A stretch of DNA of 64,000 nt from Streptomyces sp. V3I8. Lineage in GTDB: Bacteria; Actinomycetota; Actinomycetes; Streptomycetales; Streptomycetaceae. The stretch covers positions 5,270,001 to 5,334,000 of the forward strand of contig NZ_JAUSZL010000002.1 of NCBI RefSeq assembly GCF_030817535.1, given 5' to 3'. Of the stretch, positions 44,972 through 52,789 are shown in pieces. The notes under the pieces were generated by a model. The model had not been told where the DNA came from and searched no databases. It saw only the letters and a list, made by a program, of their open reading frames with translations. The stretch's first letter is position 1; every line of letters starts with the position of its first letter. Both the position numbers and the translations under genes were made by a program.

Positions 44972-46263
44972 CGGTCCGCTACGCCCTTGTCGTACGCGGC
45001 CTTCACCGCGTCCAGGTAGGCGTCCGGCTTCGCGCTCCCCGTGATCAGTTTCTGCGTCTCGGAGACGAGGACGTCGTAGAAACCGCCGACGGGCCAGTCC
45101 GGGTAGAACGCCAGGCCGTCCCGCTCCGAGAGGGCGTTGAAGTTCGCGATGAGCCCTTTGGCCCGCGGATCCGTGATGGCGGCGGGATCGGCGGCCACCG
45201 GGACGCCGCCCTTGTTGCCGAGCAGGTTCTGGATCTTCTTCGACATGGTGATGTCGATGAAGTCGTACGCCAGGTCCTTGTTCCCGGCGCCCTTGGGGAC
45301 CACCCACAGGTTGCCGCCCGAGCCGAGGGTCATGTTCGACTCCGGCCACAGGAACGTGCCCCAGTCGAACTTGTTCTCCGCGGCGAACCGGCCGTACCAC
45401 CAGCTGCCGGAGAACAGGATCGGGCTCTTGCCCTGCATGAACGAGAGCCCGGCGTCCTCGGCCTTCGTGCTGACGGACTTCTTGCCGATGTACCCCTTCT
45501 TCACCCAGTCCGCGAAGGTCTGCGCGCCGTAGGTCCACGCGGTGTCGTGGAAGTCGGGCTTCCCCTTGAAGAGTTCGTACGAGTCCACCCAGGCGCGGTC
45601 CGCCTTCGACAGCGCCAGTTGGTACAGGTACTGCTGGGCCACGTACTCGGCGCCCGCGTTGGCGAGCGGGGTGACGCCCTTGTCGACGAACGTGTCCATC
45701 GCGGCCGTCAGCTCGTCGAACGTCTTCGGCTCGGCGATCCTGTACTTGGCGAAGAGGTCCTTGTTGTAGAAGACCATCGTGTACTCGGCGTAGTTGGGGA
45801 CCCCGAACCACTTGCCGGAGCCCATCACGCCCTTGGCGTCGTACCGGCTGGTGGTACGCACGCCGGCGCTGAGCTTCTTGTCCCAGCCGCGCTTCGTCAC
45901 CTCCGCGGACAGATCGGTGAGCAGCCCCTGCTGGGAGAGGCGGCCGGCCGTCGCGTTGCCCTTGTTGTACTCCATGAGGTCGGGGGCGTCATCGGAGTTG
46001 AGGACCATCGAGGCGGTCTTCTGGATCTGCTCGAAGCCCTTCTCCTCGAACTTCACCTTGACGCCCGGGTGGGTCTTCTCGAACTCCTTGATGGCCGCGT
46101 TCCAGGCCACCGCCATCGCGCTGTCGGGGCCTTCGTAGTGCCACAGTTTCAGGGTCTTCCCGTCGGAGGACCCACTGTCCGAGTCACCGCAGGAGGCCAG
46201 CAGCAGGGTGGTGCTGACCACCGCCGCTGCCGCCGCCATCACACGCCGTCGTGTGCTCAACAT
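44968..46263 (-). CDS. Sugar-binding lipoprotein of the oligosaccharide ABC importer
   Basis: The product is 431 aa from ATG 46263, which has the ribosome site GGAGG six nt upstream; the longer in-frame start at 46311 has none and lies inside the operator zone. The lipobox is STTLLLASCGDS. The body is a family 1 solute-binding protein (TLKLWHYEGPDSAMAVAW, EEKGFEQIQKTASMVLN, PILFSGSWWYGRFAAEN). It is the first gene of the operon, binding oligosaccharides outside the cell for import by the two permeases. Downstream glycosidases suggest xylose-containing oligosaccharides. No ATPase gene is present. Confidence 0.92.
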   Translation of the reverse strand: MLSTRRRVMAAAAAVVSTTLLLASCGDSDSGSSDGKTLKLWHYEGPDSAMAVAWNAAIKEFEKTHPGVKVKFEEKGFEQIQKTASMVLNSDDAPDLMEYNKGNATAGRLSQQGLLTDLSAEVTKRGWDKKLSAGVRTTSRYDAKGVMGSGKWFGVPNYAEYTMVFYNKDLFAKYRIAEPKTFDELTAAMDTFVDKGVTPLANAGAEYVAQQYLYQLALSKADRAWVDSYELFKGKPDFHDTAWTYGAQTFADWVKKGYIGKKSVSTKAEDAGLSFMQGKSPILFSGSWWYGRFAAENKFDWGTFLWPESNMTLGSGGNLWVVPKGAGNKDLAYDFIDITMSKKIQNLLGNKGGVPVAADPAAITDPRAKGLIANFNALSERDGLAFYPDWPVGGFYDVLVSETQKLITGSAKPDAYLDAVKAAYDKGVADR

Positions 46264-46316
46264 CCTGTGCCTCCAGGGAAGTCGGACGGGCATCGGAACC
46301 TCACGCCGCACTCGCG

Positions 46317-46365
46317 CGGCACCCGTCGAATCGTTTCGACGGGTGCCGTCGAAGCGCTTCGACGG
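46317..46365. promoter_or_regulatory. Double LacI-type operator upstream of the oligosaccharide operon
   Basis: O1 is a perfect palindrome with 14-bp arms (46317-46330 and 46335-46348) around TCGT. O2 is CCGTCGAAGCGCTTCGACGG, a perfect 20-bp palindrome at 46346-46365. Both contain GTCGAA-N4-TTCGAC (46325-46340 and 46348-46363), with centres 23 bp apart, about two helical turns. They lie 54-102 bp upstream of the binding-protein start. Confidence 0.85.
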
Positions 46366-46583
46366 GGGAACGTAGGGGGGAGGCCGTGGCGAGTCAATGC
46401 CTTGCGCGCGAATTGGCTCCGCCGTTCGACGCCCCGAACGGGGGCGGGGTCGTACAGCTCCGGTTGACGGGGGCTGAGCGCGCAGTTCCCCGCGCCCCTA
46501 AAAACCCCGGCCCCGCCAGGGCCCCGGGGACCACCTCGAGCAACCGAAGCGGACCGCTCACCCGACACCCGGCCTGCTTTTCA

Positions 46584-46866
46584 GGGGCGCGGGGAACTGC
46601 GCGAGCAACCCGAGCGGACGGGTCACCTGGCGTCCGGCCCGGTTTTCGGGGGCGCAGGGAACGGCGCGAGCAACCGAAGCAGACGGGTCACCCGGCGTCC
46701 GGCCTGCTTTTCGGGGGCGCGGGGAACGGCGCGAGCAACCCGAGCGGACGGGTCACCCGGCGTCCGGCCTGTTTTTCAGGGGCGCGGGGAACGGCGCGAG
46801 CAACCCGAGCGGACGGGTCACCCGGCGTCCGGCCCGGTTTTCGGGGGCGCGGGGAACGGCGCGACC
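46584..46866. repeat. Tandem array of five 65-bp repeats, last part coding for the MFS C-terminus
   Basis: Units start at 46584, 46649, 46714, 46779 and 46844. Each reads ggggcgcRgggaacKgcgcg then agcaacc(c)gagcRgacgggt, cacccggcgtccggcc and KgKttttcg. Units differ at only a few positions. An inverted partial copy (GCGCAGTTCCCCGCGCCCCT) lies upstream near 46479-46498. The stop codon of the minus-strand MFS gene falls inside unit 4, so its last 15 or so residues are encoded by the array. Between 46366 and 46583 I see nothing else. Confidence 0.85.
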
Positions 46867-48083
46867 CGCCGCGCCCGCACCCCCGTCGCCGTTGTCGTCG
46901 CGAGCGCGATCGCCAGTGCCGTCACGGCCGCCCCCACCGGCACCGCATAGCCCGCGGCAGCCGACCCCCGCTCGACCACCCACCCGCCGACCGCGGACCC
47001 ACAGGCGATCCCGCCCAGCAGCCCGGTCACCGCCAGCGTCATGCCCTCGTTCAGCCGCCCCGCGGGCGTCCGGTGCTGGAGCAGCGTCATCGCCGTGACC
47101 ATCGTCGGAGCGGTGGCCATCCCGGCGAGCAGCAGCGCGAGGCCCAGAACCACAAGACCGCCGCCGCCGAGCCCGGCGGCCAGCAGGGGCAGGCACATGA
47201 GCGGCACCATCGCGGCCACGCTCAGCAGGAACCGGCGCTCGACGGCCCCGGCCGGCCGCAGCGCCCCGTACAGCAGCCCCGCCGCACACGACCCGGCCGC
47301 CTGCAGGGCGAGGACCACCCCGGCCGCCGACCGGTGCCCCCGTGCGTCCGCGAACGCGATCGTCACCACCTCCATGGAGCCGAACACCGCCCCCGTCGCG
47401 AGGAACCCGACCACCAGCGGCGCAACGCCGGGCGCCCGGAGCGGGGACGGCCCACCGGCGCCCGTACGCCCCCGGACGGGCGGTTCCGTGGACCGCTGGG
47501 CGGTGAACACGAGAACACCGGTCACCAGCAGAACGACCGCGACGAGCGTGCCCGCCTCCGGGAACAGCGCCCCGCACAGGAGCGCGGCCAGCACCGGACC
47601 GAACATGAAGCAGAGCTCGTCCGCGGCCTGCTCGAAGGAGTTCGCGGTGTGCAGCCGCGCCGGGTCCCCGTCGAGGAGGTGGGCCCAGCGCGCCCGGGAC
47701 ATGCCCCCGGTGTTGGGCGTGGTCGCCGTGGCGGCGTACGCGGCGAACAGCGTCCAGTCGGGTGCCCCGAGGCGGACGCAGAGCAGCAGCGCGAGCGAGC
47801 CGAGCGCCGCGACCGCCGTCGCGGGGACGGCGATCCTGGCCTGGCCGTGCCGGTCGACGAGCCGGGCCGTCCAGGGCGCGACGACCGCCGTCGCCGCAAG
47901 ACCGGTGGCGGTGACGGCACCCGCGAGCGCGTACGAACCCCGCGTCCCCGCGATCATGACGACGGCGCTCACGCTGAACATGCCCATGGGGAGCCGGGCG
48001 ACGAGATTCCCGATCGTGAACGCTCTGGTGCCCGGTATCCGGAAGAGGAGGCGGTAGGGATTGCGTGCGGTCCGTAGCGGCAT
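46818..48083 (-). CDS. MFS family transporter
   Basis: The product is 421 aa with about 12 membrane segments. The loop after segment 2 has ARLVDRHGQARIAVPA, the MFS motif A-like region. A second half begins after the central cytoplasmic linker (RSTEPPVRGRTGAGGPSPLR). It resembles drug or sugar efflux proteins of streptomycetes. The last 15 or so residues (VAPFPAPPKTGPDAG) are encoded by the 65-bp repeat array and are unlikely to be functional. It is divergent from a LysR regulator with 83 nt between them, so the LysR protein may control it. The substrate is unknown. Confidence 0.87.
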   Translation of the reverse strand: MPLRTARNPYRLLFRIPGTRAFTIGNLVARLPMGMFSVSAVVMIAGTRGSYALAGAVTATGLAATAVVAPWTARLVDRHGQARIAVPATAVAALGSLALLLCVRLGAPDWTLFAAYAATATTPNTGGMSRARWAHLLDGDPARLHTANSFEQAADELCFMFGPVLAALLCGALFPEAGTLVAVVLLVTGVLVFTAQRSTEPPVRGRTGAGGPSPLRAPGVAPLVVGFLATGAVFGSMEVVTIAFADARGHRSAAGVVLALQAAGSCAAGLLYGALRPAGAVERRFLLSVAAMVPLMCLPLLAAGLGGGGLVVLGLALLLAGMATAPTMVTAMTLLQHRTPAGRLNEGMTLAVTGLLGGIACGSAVGGWVVERGSAAAGYAVPVGAAVTALAIALATTTATGVRARRVAPFPAPPKTGPDAG

Positions 48084-48166
48084 GGATCAACGTTCGCCCG
48101 GCCCCTCGCCAGGGGTCCAACACCTTCTCCGCGCTGATTCACGCGTCCGCGTTGTAGGTTCACCCG

Positions 48167-49156
48167 GTGCCCGCCCACCTCGAACCCCGGCTCCTCCGCG
48201 CCTTCCTCGCCGTCGCCGAGGACCTGCACTTCACCCGCGCGGCCGGCCGCCTGTACATCGCCCAGCAGGCCCTCAGCCGGGACATCCGGCGCCTGGAACG
48301 GGAACTGGGCGCCGAACTCTTCGTACGCACCACCCGGCAGGTGGCGCTCACCCCCGACGGCGAGCGGCTGCTGCCGTACGCGCGCCGGGCCCTGGAGGCG
48401 CAGGACGAGCTGCTCGCCGCCTTCGGCCGGGCCGACGCTCCCGGCCGGGCGGGCGCCGGGCGTCCCCTGCTCGTCGACGTGAACAGTCCGGGTCTCGTCT
48501 CCGGGCGGGTCCTGGCGCTGGCCCGGGAGCTCGCTCCCGACTGCGAGCTGATGGCCCGCTTCGAGAGCGGCCTCACCGGCGCCGCGGCCGAACTGCTCGC
48601 CGGCCGGCTCGACGCGTCCTTCGGCCGGTTCGCGGGCCTGGACCCGGCGCTGCGCGACCGCCTCGGACAGCAGCCCGTACGGTACGAGCCGATGGCCGTC
48701 GTGCTGCCCGAGGACCACCGCCTCGCCGCGCTGGACGCCGTACCGCTCGCCGCGCTGGCGGGGGAGCGGGTGTACGCGGGCGCCGGAAACCCCCGGACGC
48801 TGGAATGGACCGACCTGGCCCGTCAGCTCTTCGAGGGACGCGGGATCGAGGTCGCCCCGCCCGCGCCGCTCGCCGTCGGCACCGAGGAGTTCCGGCGGAT
48901 CATGGCCAAGACCCGGACCCCCGTTCTGGCCGCCGTGGACTTTCCGGCCATGCCCGGATCGACCCTCCGACCCCTCGTCGACCCCGTCCCGCTGTCACCC
49001 GTATCGCTGGTATGGCGGAAGGGACTTGTGCATCGGGGGCTCGACGCGCTGCGGGCCGCGGCGGCCCGGCTCTCGGCGGAGGAGGGGTGGCTGGAGCGCC
49101 CCGCAGAGGGGTGGATTCCGGCCACGGATGCACTCATCATGATGAGCCGGATCTGA
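48167..49156 (+). CDS. LysR family transcriptional regulator
   Basis: The product is 329 aa. The N-terminal winged helix-turn-helix is LRAFLAVAEDLHFTRAAGRL then YIAQQALSRDIRRLERELGA, the standard LysR signature. The rest is the effector-binding fold, with GRPLLVDVNSPG and EPMAVVLPEDHRLAAL. The GTG at 48167 is preceded by TAGGTT (48155-48160), ending 6 nt upstream, a leaderless promoter arrangement. Divergence from the MFS gene suggests a regulator-target pair. The inducer is unknown. Confidence 0.9.
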   Translation: MPAHLEPRLLRAFLAVAEDLHFTRAAGRLYIAQQALSRDIRRLERELGAELFVRTTRQVALTPDGERLLPYARRALEAQDELLAAFGRADAPGRAGAGRPLLVDVNSPGLVSGRVLALARELAPDCELMARFESGLTGAAAELLAGRLDASFGRFAGLDPALRDRLGQQPVRYEPMAVVLPEDHRLAALDAVPLAALAGERVYAGAGNPRTLEWTDLARQLFEGRGIEVAPPAPLAVGTEEFRRIMAKTRTPVLAAVDFPAMPGSTLRPLVDPVPLSPVSLVWRKGLVHRGLDALRAAAARLSAEEGWLERPAEGWIPATDALIMMSRI

Positions 49157-49316
49157 TACGGAACCCTCACTCATGGCTACGTGCGATACATTCGTGGCCC
49201 GGGAGCAGTGTGATAAAGGGGGCGCTCGGGTCGGATGGGGGTCCGGTCCGGACGACGACGTGCGAGTACCCGGGTCGCTCGCGCCACCCCAGAACGAGTC
49301 CCGTGGGGGGATGTAC

Positions 49317-50582
49317 GTGCGCGTGAAAAGTTGGCCAGAAGACGCTCAACCGGGTCGGAACGATTCCGATCAGCCGGATGCGGGCGCGGCCGAGGAGCCA
49401 CTCCGTGACGGGGTCGGCCGAGCGGTCCGAAATGGCCCTGATCAGCCGTTCCGCAGCGATTCGGCCGATGCCTGGAGAGAGTCGGACGATGCTCCCGTCC
49501 TCGGTACATCGGGCGCGTCGGGCATGTCCGACGGGTGGTTCCGCCGGGAGGCGGCCGCGGCGGTGCCGCGGCAGCGCGGCGACGACCTGGACGTGACCCG
49601 GCTGGAGACCGGCCGCATAGTCTGGGGCACCACCGGTGCCACCGGCTCGCTCGGCCCGGCCGGCGCCGCAGGGCCAGGGTCCGCGAACACCGCGGCCGGC
49701 TCCGCGTTCGGCACGGACGACGCCGGACAAGGACACGGACGCGACGCCGGACACGGACACGACGCGCGATACGACGCCGGACACGGACACGACGCGCGAT
49801 ACGACGCCGGGCACGGACATGACGCCGGGCACGATTCCTGGCAGGAGTCCGAGCACCCCGAGCACACCCACGACCCGCACGAGGTCACGGTCCAGATGGA
49901 CGGTGTGGGACGGCAGCTGGAGGACTGGCTCGTCCAGCAGGCCAAGGGCGCCCCCGGCACCCAGGACGCCTCGGACGGCCCGGTCTTCGTCGACGAGACG
50001 GGCCGCCGCAGCCGCCGCTACCGCAGGATCGGCATAGCCGTCGGCCTGGCCTGCGCGGTCTACGCCGTGGTCATCCTCGTCACCCTCGTGTCGGGCAACT
50101 CGAACGCCCCCTGGCTGCCCATCAAGGACCAGCAGCAGGACTCCCCGGCCGGCAAGGTCGAGCCCTCGCCGCTGCCCGCCGACCCCGCGGACCCGTCCGG
50201 CTCGGCGAGCGCCTCGCCCGAGGCGAGCGTTTCCGGCAGCGAAGGCCTCGTGCCGACGCCGGACGCCGGCGTCTCCACCGCCCCGTCGGCGAGCGCGTCG
50301 GCACCGGAGAACTCGGCCGACCCCGAGCCGTCGGCCACCAAGACCGCCAAGCCGGGTACGGGCACGGGCAACAACACGGCCGACCCCGACCCCACCGACG
50401 AAGTCCCCGCGTCACCGGATCCCGATCCGGACCCGACCGACACCGGCGTCACGGACGGCCCCACCACGGAGGCTCCCGCCGGAGGCGACACCGACGACGT
50501 CGCCGACGACCCGCTCACGGGCGAGCCGACTCCTCTCGAGCCGAGCCCGCCCACCCCGTCCTCCCCGGAGAACATCCTCTGA
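49317..50582 (+). CDS. Single-pass membrane protein with His-rich repeats, coupled to matA
   Basis: The product is about 421 aa from GTG 49317. A GGGGGG run lies 6 nt before this codon; an ATG at 49311 abuts it and GTG 49323 is also possible. The cytoplasmic N-terminus of about 235 residues is acidic and has a 10-residue repeat DAGHGHDARY (30-bp DNA units around 49743-49832) within a very His-rich stretch. One membrane segment (IGIAVGLACAVYAVVILVTL) is near residues 238-260. The outside part of about 160 residues is Pro/Ser/Asp-rich with no recognised domain. Its TGA overlaps the matA ATG (TGATG), so translation is coupled. It may be an accessory subunit for the matAB polymer. I do not recognise the family. 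Confidence 0.75.
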   Translation: MRVKSWPEDAQPGRNDSDQPDAGAAEEPLRDGVGRAVRNGPDQPFRSDSADAWRESDDAPVLGTSGASGMSDGWFRREAAAAVPRQRGDDLDVTRLETGRIVWGTTGATGSLGPAGAAGPGSANTAAGSAFGTDDAGQGHGRDAGHGHDARYDAGHGHDARYDAGHGHDAGHDSWQESEHPEHTHDPHEVTVQMDGVGRQLEDWLVQQAKGAPGTQDASDGPVFVDETGRRSRRYRRIGIAVGLACAVYAVVILVTLVSGNSNAPWLPIKDQQQDSPAGKVEPSPLPADPADPSGSASASPEASVSGSEGLVPTPDAGVSTAPSASASAPENSADPEPSATKTAKPGTGTGNNTADPDPTDEVPASPDPDPDPTDTGVTDGPTTEAPAGGDTDDVADDPLTGEPTPLEPSPPTPSSPENIL

Positions 50583-52789
50583 TGGCACCCCGCACCAGCA
50601 AACGCGGCGCAGTCCGGGGCGCCGCTCGGCGCCGACGACTGCCCATGCGCTACCTGCTCCCCTCGCTCATCCTCGTCGCCCTGATGGCGATGCTGATGCT
50701 GCGCGGGTACGTACACAGCGAGATACTCGCCGACCACCGCATCCAGCCCGAGGCCGCCACCGACCGCGTACCCGAGAAGATCCTCGACGGCGGGCCGGTC
50801 ATCGACACCCGCGGCGGCCGCACCGCCAGCCTCAGCGTGCCGAAGCACCACCTCGTCCTCACCTTCGACGACGGTCCGGACCCCGAGTGGACCCCCAAGG
50901 TCCTCGACGTCCTCAAGAAGCACGACGCGCACGCGGTGTTCTTCGTCACCGGCACGATGGCCTCGCGCTACCCGGACCTCGTCCAGCGCATGGTCGACGA
51001 GGGCCACGAGGTCGGCCTGCACACCTTCAACCACCCCGACCTCTCCTACCAGTCGAAGAGCCGCATCGACTGGGAGCTGTCGCAGAACCAGCTGGCGCTC
51101 GCGGGCGCGGCCGGCATCCGTACGTCGCTGTTCCGGCCGCCGTACTCCTCGTTCGCCGACGCCATGGACGACAAGTCCTGGCCGGTGACCCGGTACATCG
51201 GCAGCCGCGGCTACCTCACCGTCGTCAACAACACCGACAGCGAGGACTGGAAGAAGCCGGGCGTCGACGAGATCATCCGCCGCGCCACCCCCAAGGGCGG
51301 CGAGGGCGCCATCGTCCTCATGCACGACTCCGGCGGCGACCGCCACCAGACCGTCGAGGCGCTCGACCGCTTCCTGCCCGACCTGCAGAAGAAGGGCTAC
51401 GAGTTCGACAACCTCACCGGCGCGCTCGGCGCACCCAGCGCGCACACCCAGGTCACCGGAGTCGACCTGTGGAAGGGCAAGGCCTGGACCTGGGCGGTGC
51501 AGGCCTCCGAGAAGGCCACCGACGTCCTCGTGGTCGGCCTCGCCGTCGTCGGCACCCTGGTCATCACCCGCTTCGGCCTGATGCTCGCGCTCTCCATGGC
51601 CCACGCCCGGCGCGTGCGCCGCAGGAACTTCCGCTGGGGCCGGCCGGTCACCGAACCGGTCTCGGTGCTGGTACCGGCGTACAACGAGGCCAAGTGCATC
51701 GAGAACACCGTGCACTCGCTGATGGCGAGCGAACAGCCCATCGAGGTCGTCGTCATCGACGACGGTTCGAGCGACGGCACCGCCCGCATCGTCGAGGACA
51801 TGCGGCTGCCGAACGTCCGCGTCGTGCGCCAGCTCAACGCGGGCAAGCCCGCCGCCCTCAACCGCGGCATAGCCAACGCCCGGCACGACCTCATCGTGAT
51901 GATGGACGGCGACACCGTCTTCGAGCCGGCCACCGTGCGTGAACTGGTGCAGCCCTTCGGCGACCCGAGCGTGGGCGCCGTCGCGGGCAACGCCAAGGTC
52001 GGCAACCGCGACTCGCTGATCGGCGCCTGGCAGCACATCGAGTACGTGATGGGCTTCAACCTCGACCGCCGCATGTACGACATGCTGCGCTGCATGCCCA
52101 CCATCCCGGGCGCCGTCGGAGCCTTCCGCCGCTCGGCGCTCGAGCGCGTCGGCGGCATGAGCGAGGACACCCTCGCCGAGGACACCGACATCACGATGGC
52201 GATGCACCGCGACGGCTGGCGGGTCGTCTACGCGGAGAACGCGCGCGCGTGGACCGAGGCCCCGGAGTCCGTCCAGCAGCTGTGGTCCCAGCGCTACCGC
52301 TGGTCGTACGGCACCATGCAGGCGATCTGGAAGCACCGCCGGGCCCTGATCGAACGCGGCCCCTCCGGCCGCTTCGGCCGCGTCGGCCTGCCCCTGATCT
52401 CCTTCTTCATGGTCCTGGCCCCGCTCCTGGCCCCCCTGATCGACGTGTTCCTGCTGTACGGGATCGTGTTCGGCCCCACCGAGAAGACGGTCGGCGCCTG
52501 GCTGGGCGTCCTCGCGATCCAGGCGGTGTGTGCCGCGTACGCCTTCCGGCTGGACAAGGAACGCATGACCCACCTGATCTCGCTGCCGCTGCAGCAGATC
52601 CTCTACCGCCAGCTCATGTACGTCGTCCTGCTCCAGTCCTGGATCACCGCCCTCACCGGCGGCCGCCTGCGCTGGCAGAAACTGCGGCGCACCGGCGTGG
52701 TCGGCTCGGCACCGGGCGTGCCCGGCACCCCCGGCCCCGTACCGCGCCAGCGCACGCAGAGCGGCAGCGATCGGAGGCCCGTCGGATGA
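50582..52789 (+). CDS. matA: MatA: bifunctional polysaccharide deacetylase / GT2 polymerase for poly-N-acetylglucosamine
   Basis: The product is 735 aa. After an N-terminal membrane anchor (YLLPSLILVALMAMLML) comes a NodB/PgaB-type deacetylase domain with LTFDDGPDPEW, the metal-binding HTFNHPD and the RPPYSS motif. A second membrane segment follows, then a processive GT2 domain with VLVPAYNEAK, VVIDDGSSDGT, the DGD metal site (VMMDGDTVFE), LAEDTD and the QRYRW product-binding motif, and further C-terminal membrane segments. This combination matches MatA of S. lividans, reported to make the extracellular poly-beta-1,6-N-acetylglucosamine that glues mycelial pellets. It overlaps the upstream gene by 1 base and matB by 4 bases, forming a tight operon. 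Confidence 0.88.
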   Translation: MAPRTSKRGAVRGAARRRRLPMRYLLPSLILVALMAMLMLRGYVHSEILADHRIQPEAATDRVPEKILDGGPVIDTRGGRTASLSVPKHHLVLTFDDGPDPEWTPKVLDVLKKHDAHAVFFVTGTMASRYPDLVQRMVDEGHEVGLHTFNHPDLSYQSKSRIDWELSQNQLALAGAAGIRTSLFRPPYSSFADAMDDKSWPVTRYIGSRGYLTVVNNTDSEDWKKPGVDEIIRRATPKGGEGAIVLMHDSGGDRHQTVEALDRFLPDLQKKGYEFDNLTGALGAPSAHTQVTGVDLWKGKAWTWAVQASEKATDVLVVGLAVVGTLVITRFGLMLALSMAHARRVRRRNFRWGRPVTEPVSVLVPAYNEAKCIENTVHSLMASEQPIEVVVIDDGSSDGTARIVEDMRLPNVRVVRQLNAGKPAALNRGIANARHDLIVMMDGDTVFEPATVRELVQPFGDPSVGAVAGNAKVGNRDSLIGAWQHIEYVMGFNLDRRMYDMLRCMPTIPGAVGAFRRSALERVGGMSEDTLAEDTDITMAMHRDGWRVVYAENARAWTEAPESVQQLWSQRYRWSYGTMQAIWKHRRALIERGPSGRFGRVGLPLISFFMVLAPLLAPLIDVFLLYGIVFGPTEKTVGAWLGVLAIQAVCAAYAFRLDKERMTHLISLPLQQILYRQLMYVVLLQSWITALTGGRLRWQKLRRTGVVGSAPGVPGTPGPVPRQRTQSGSDRRPVG

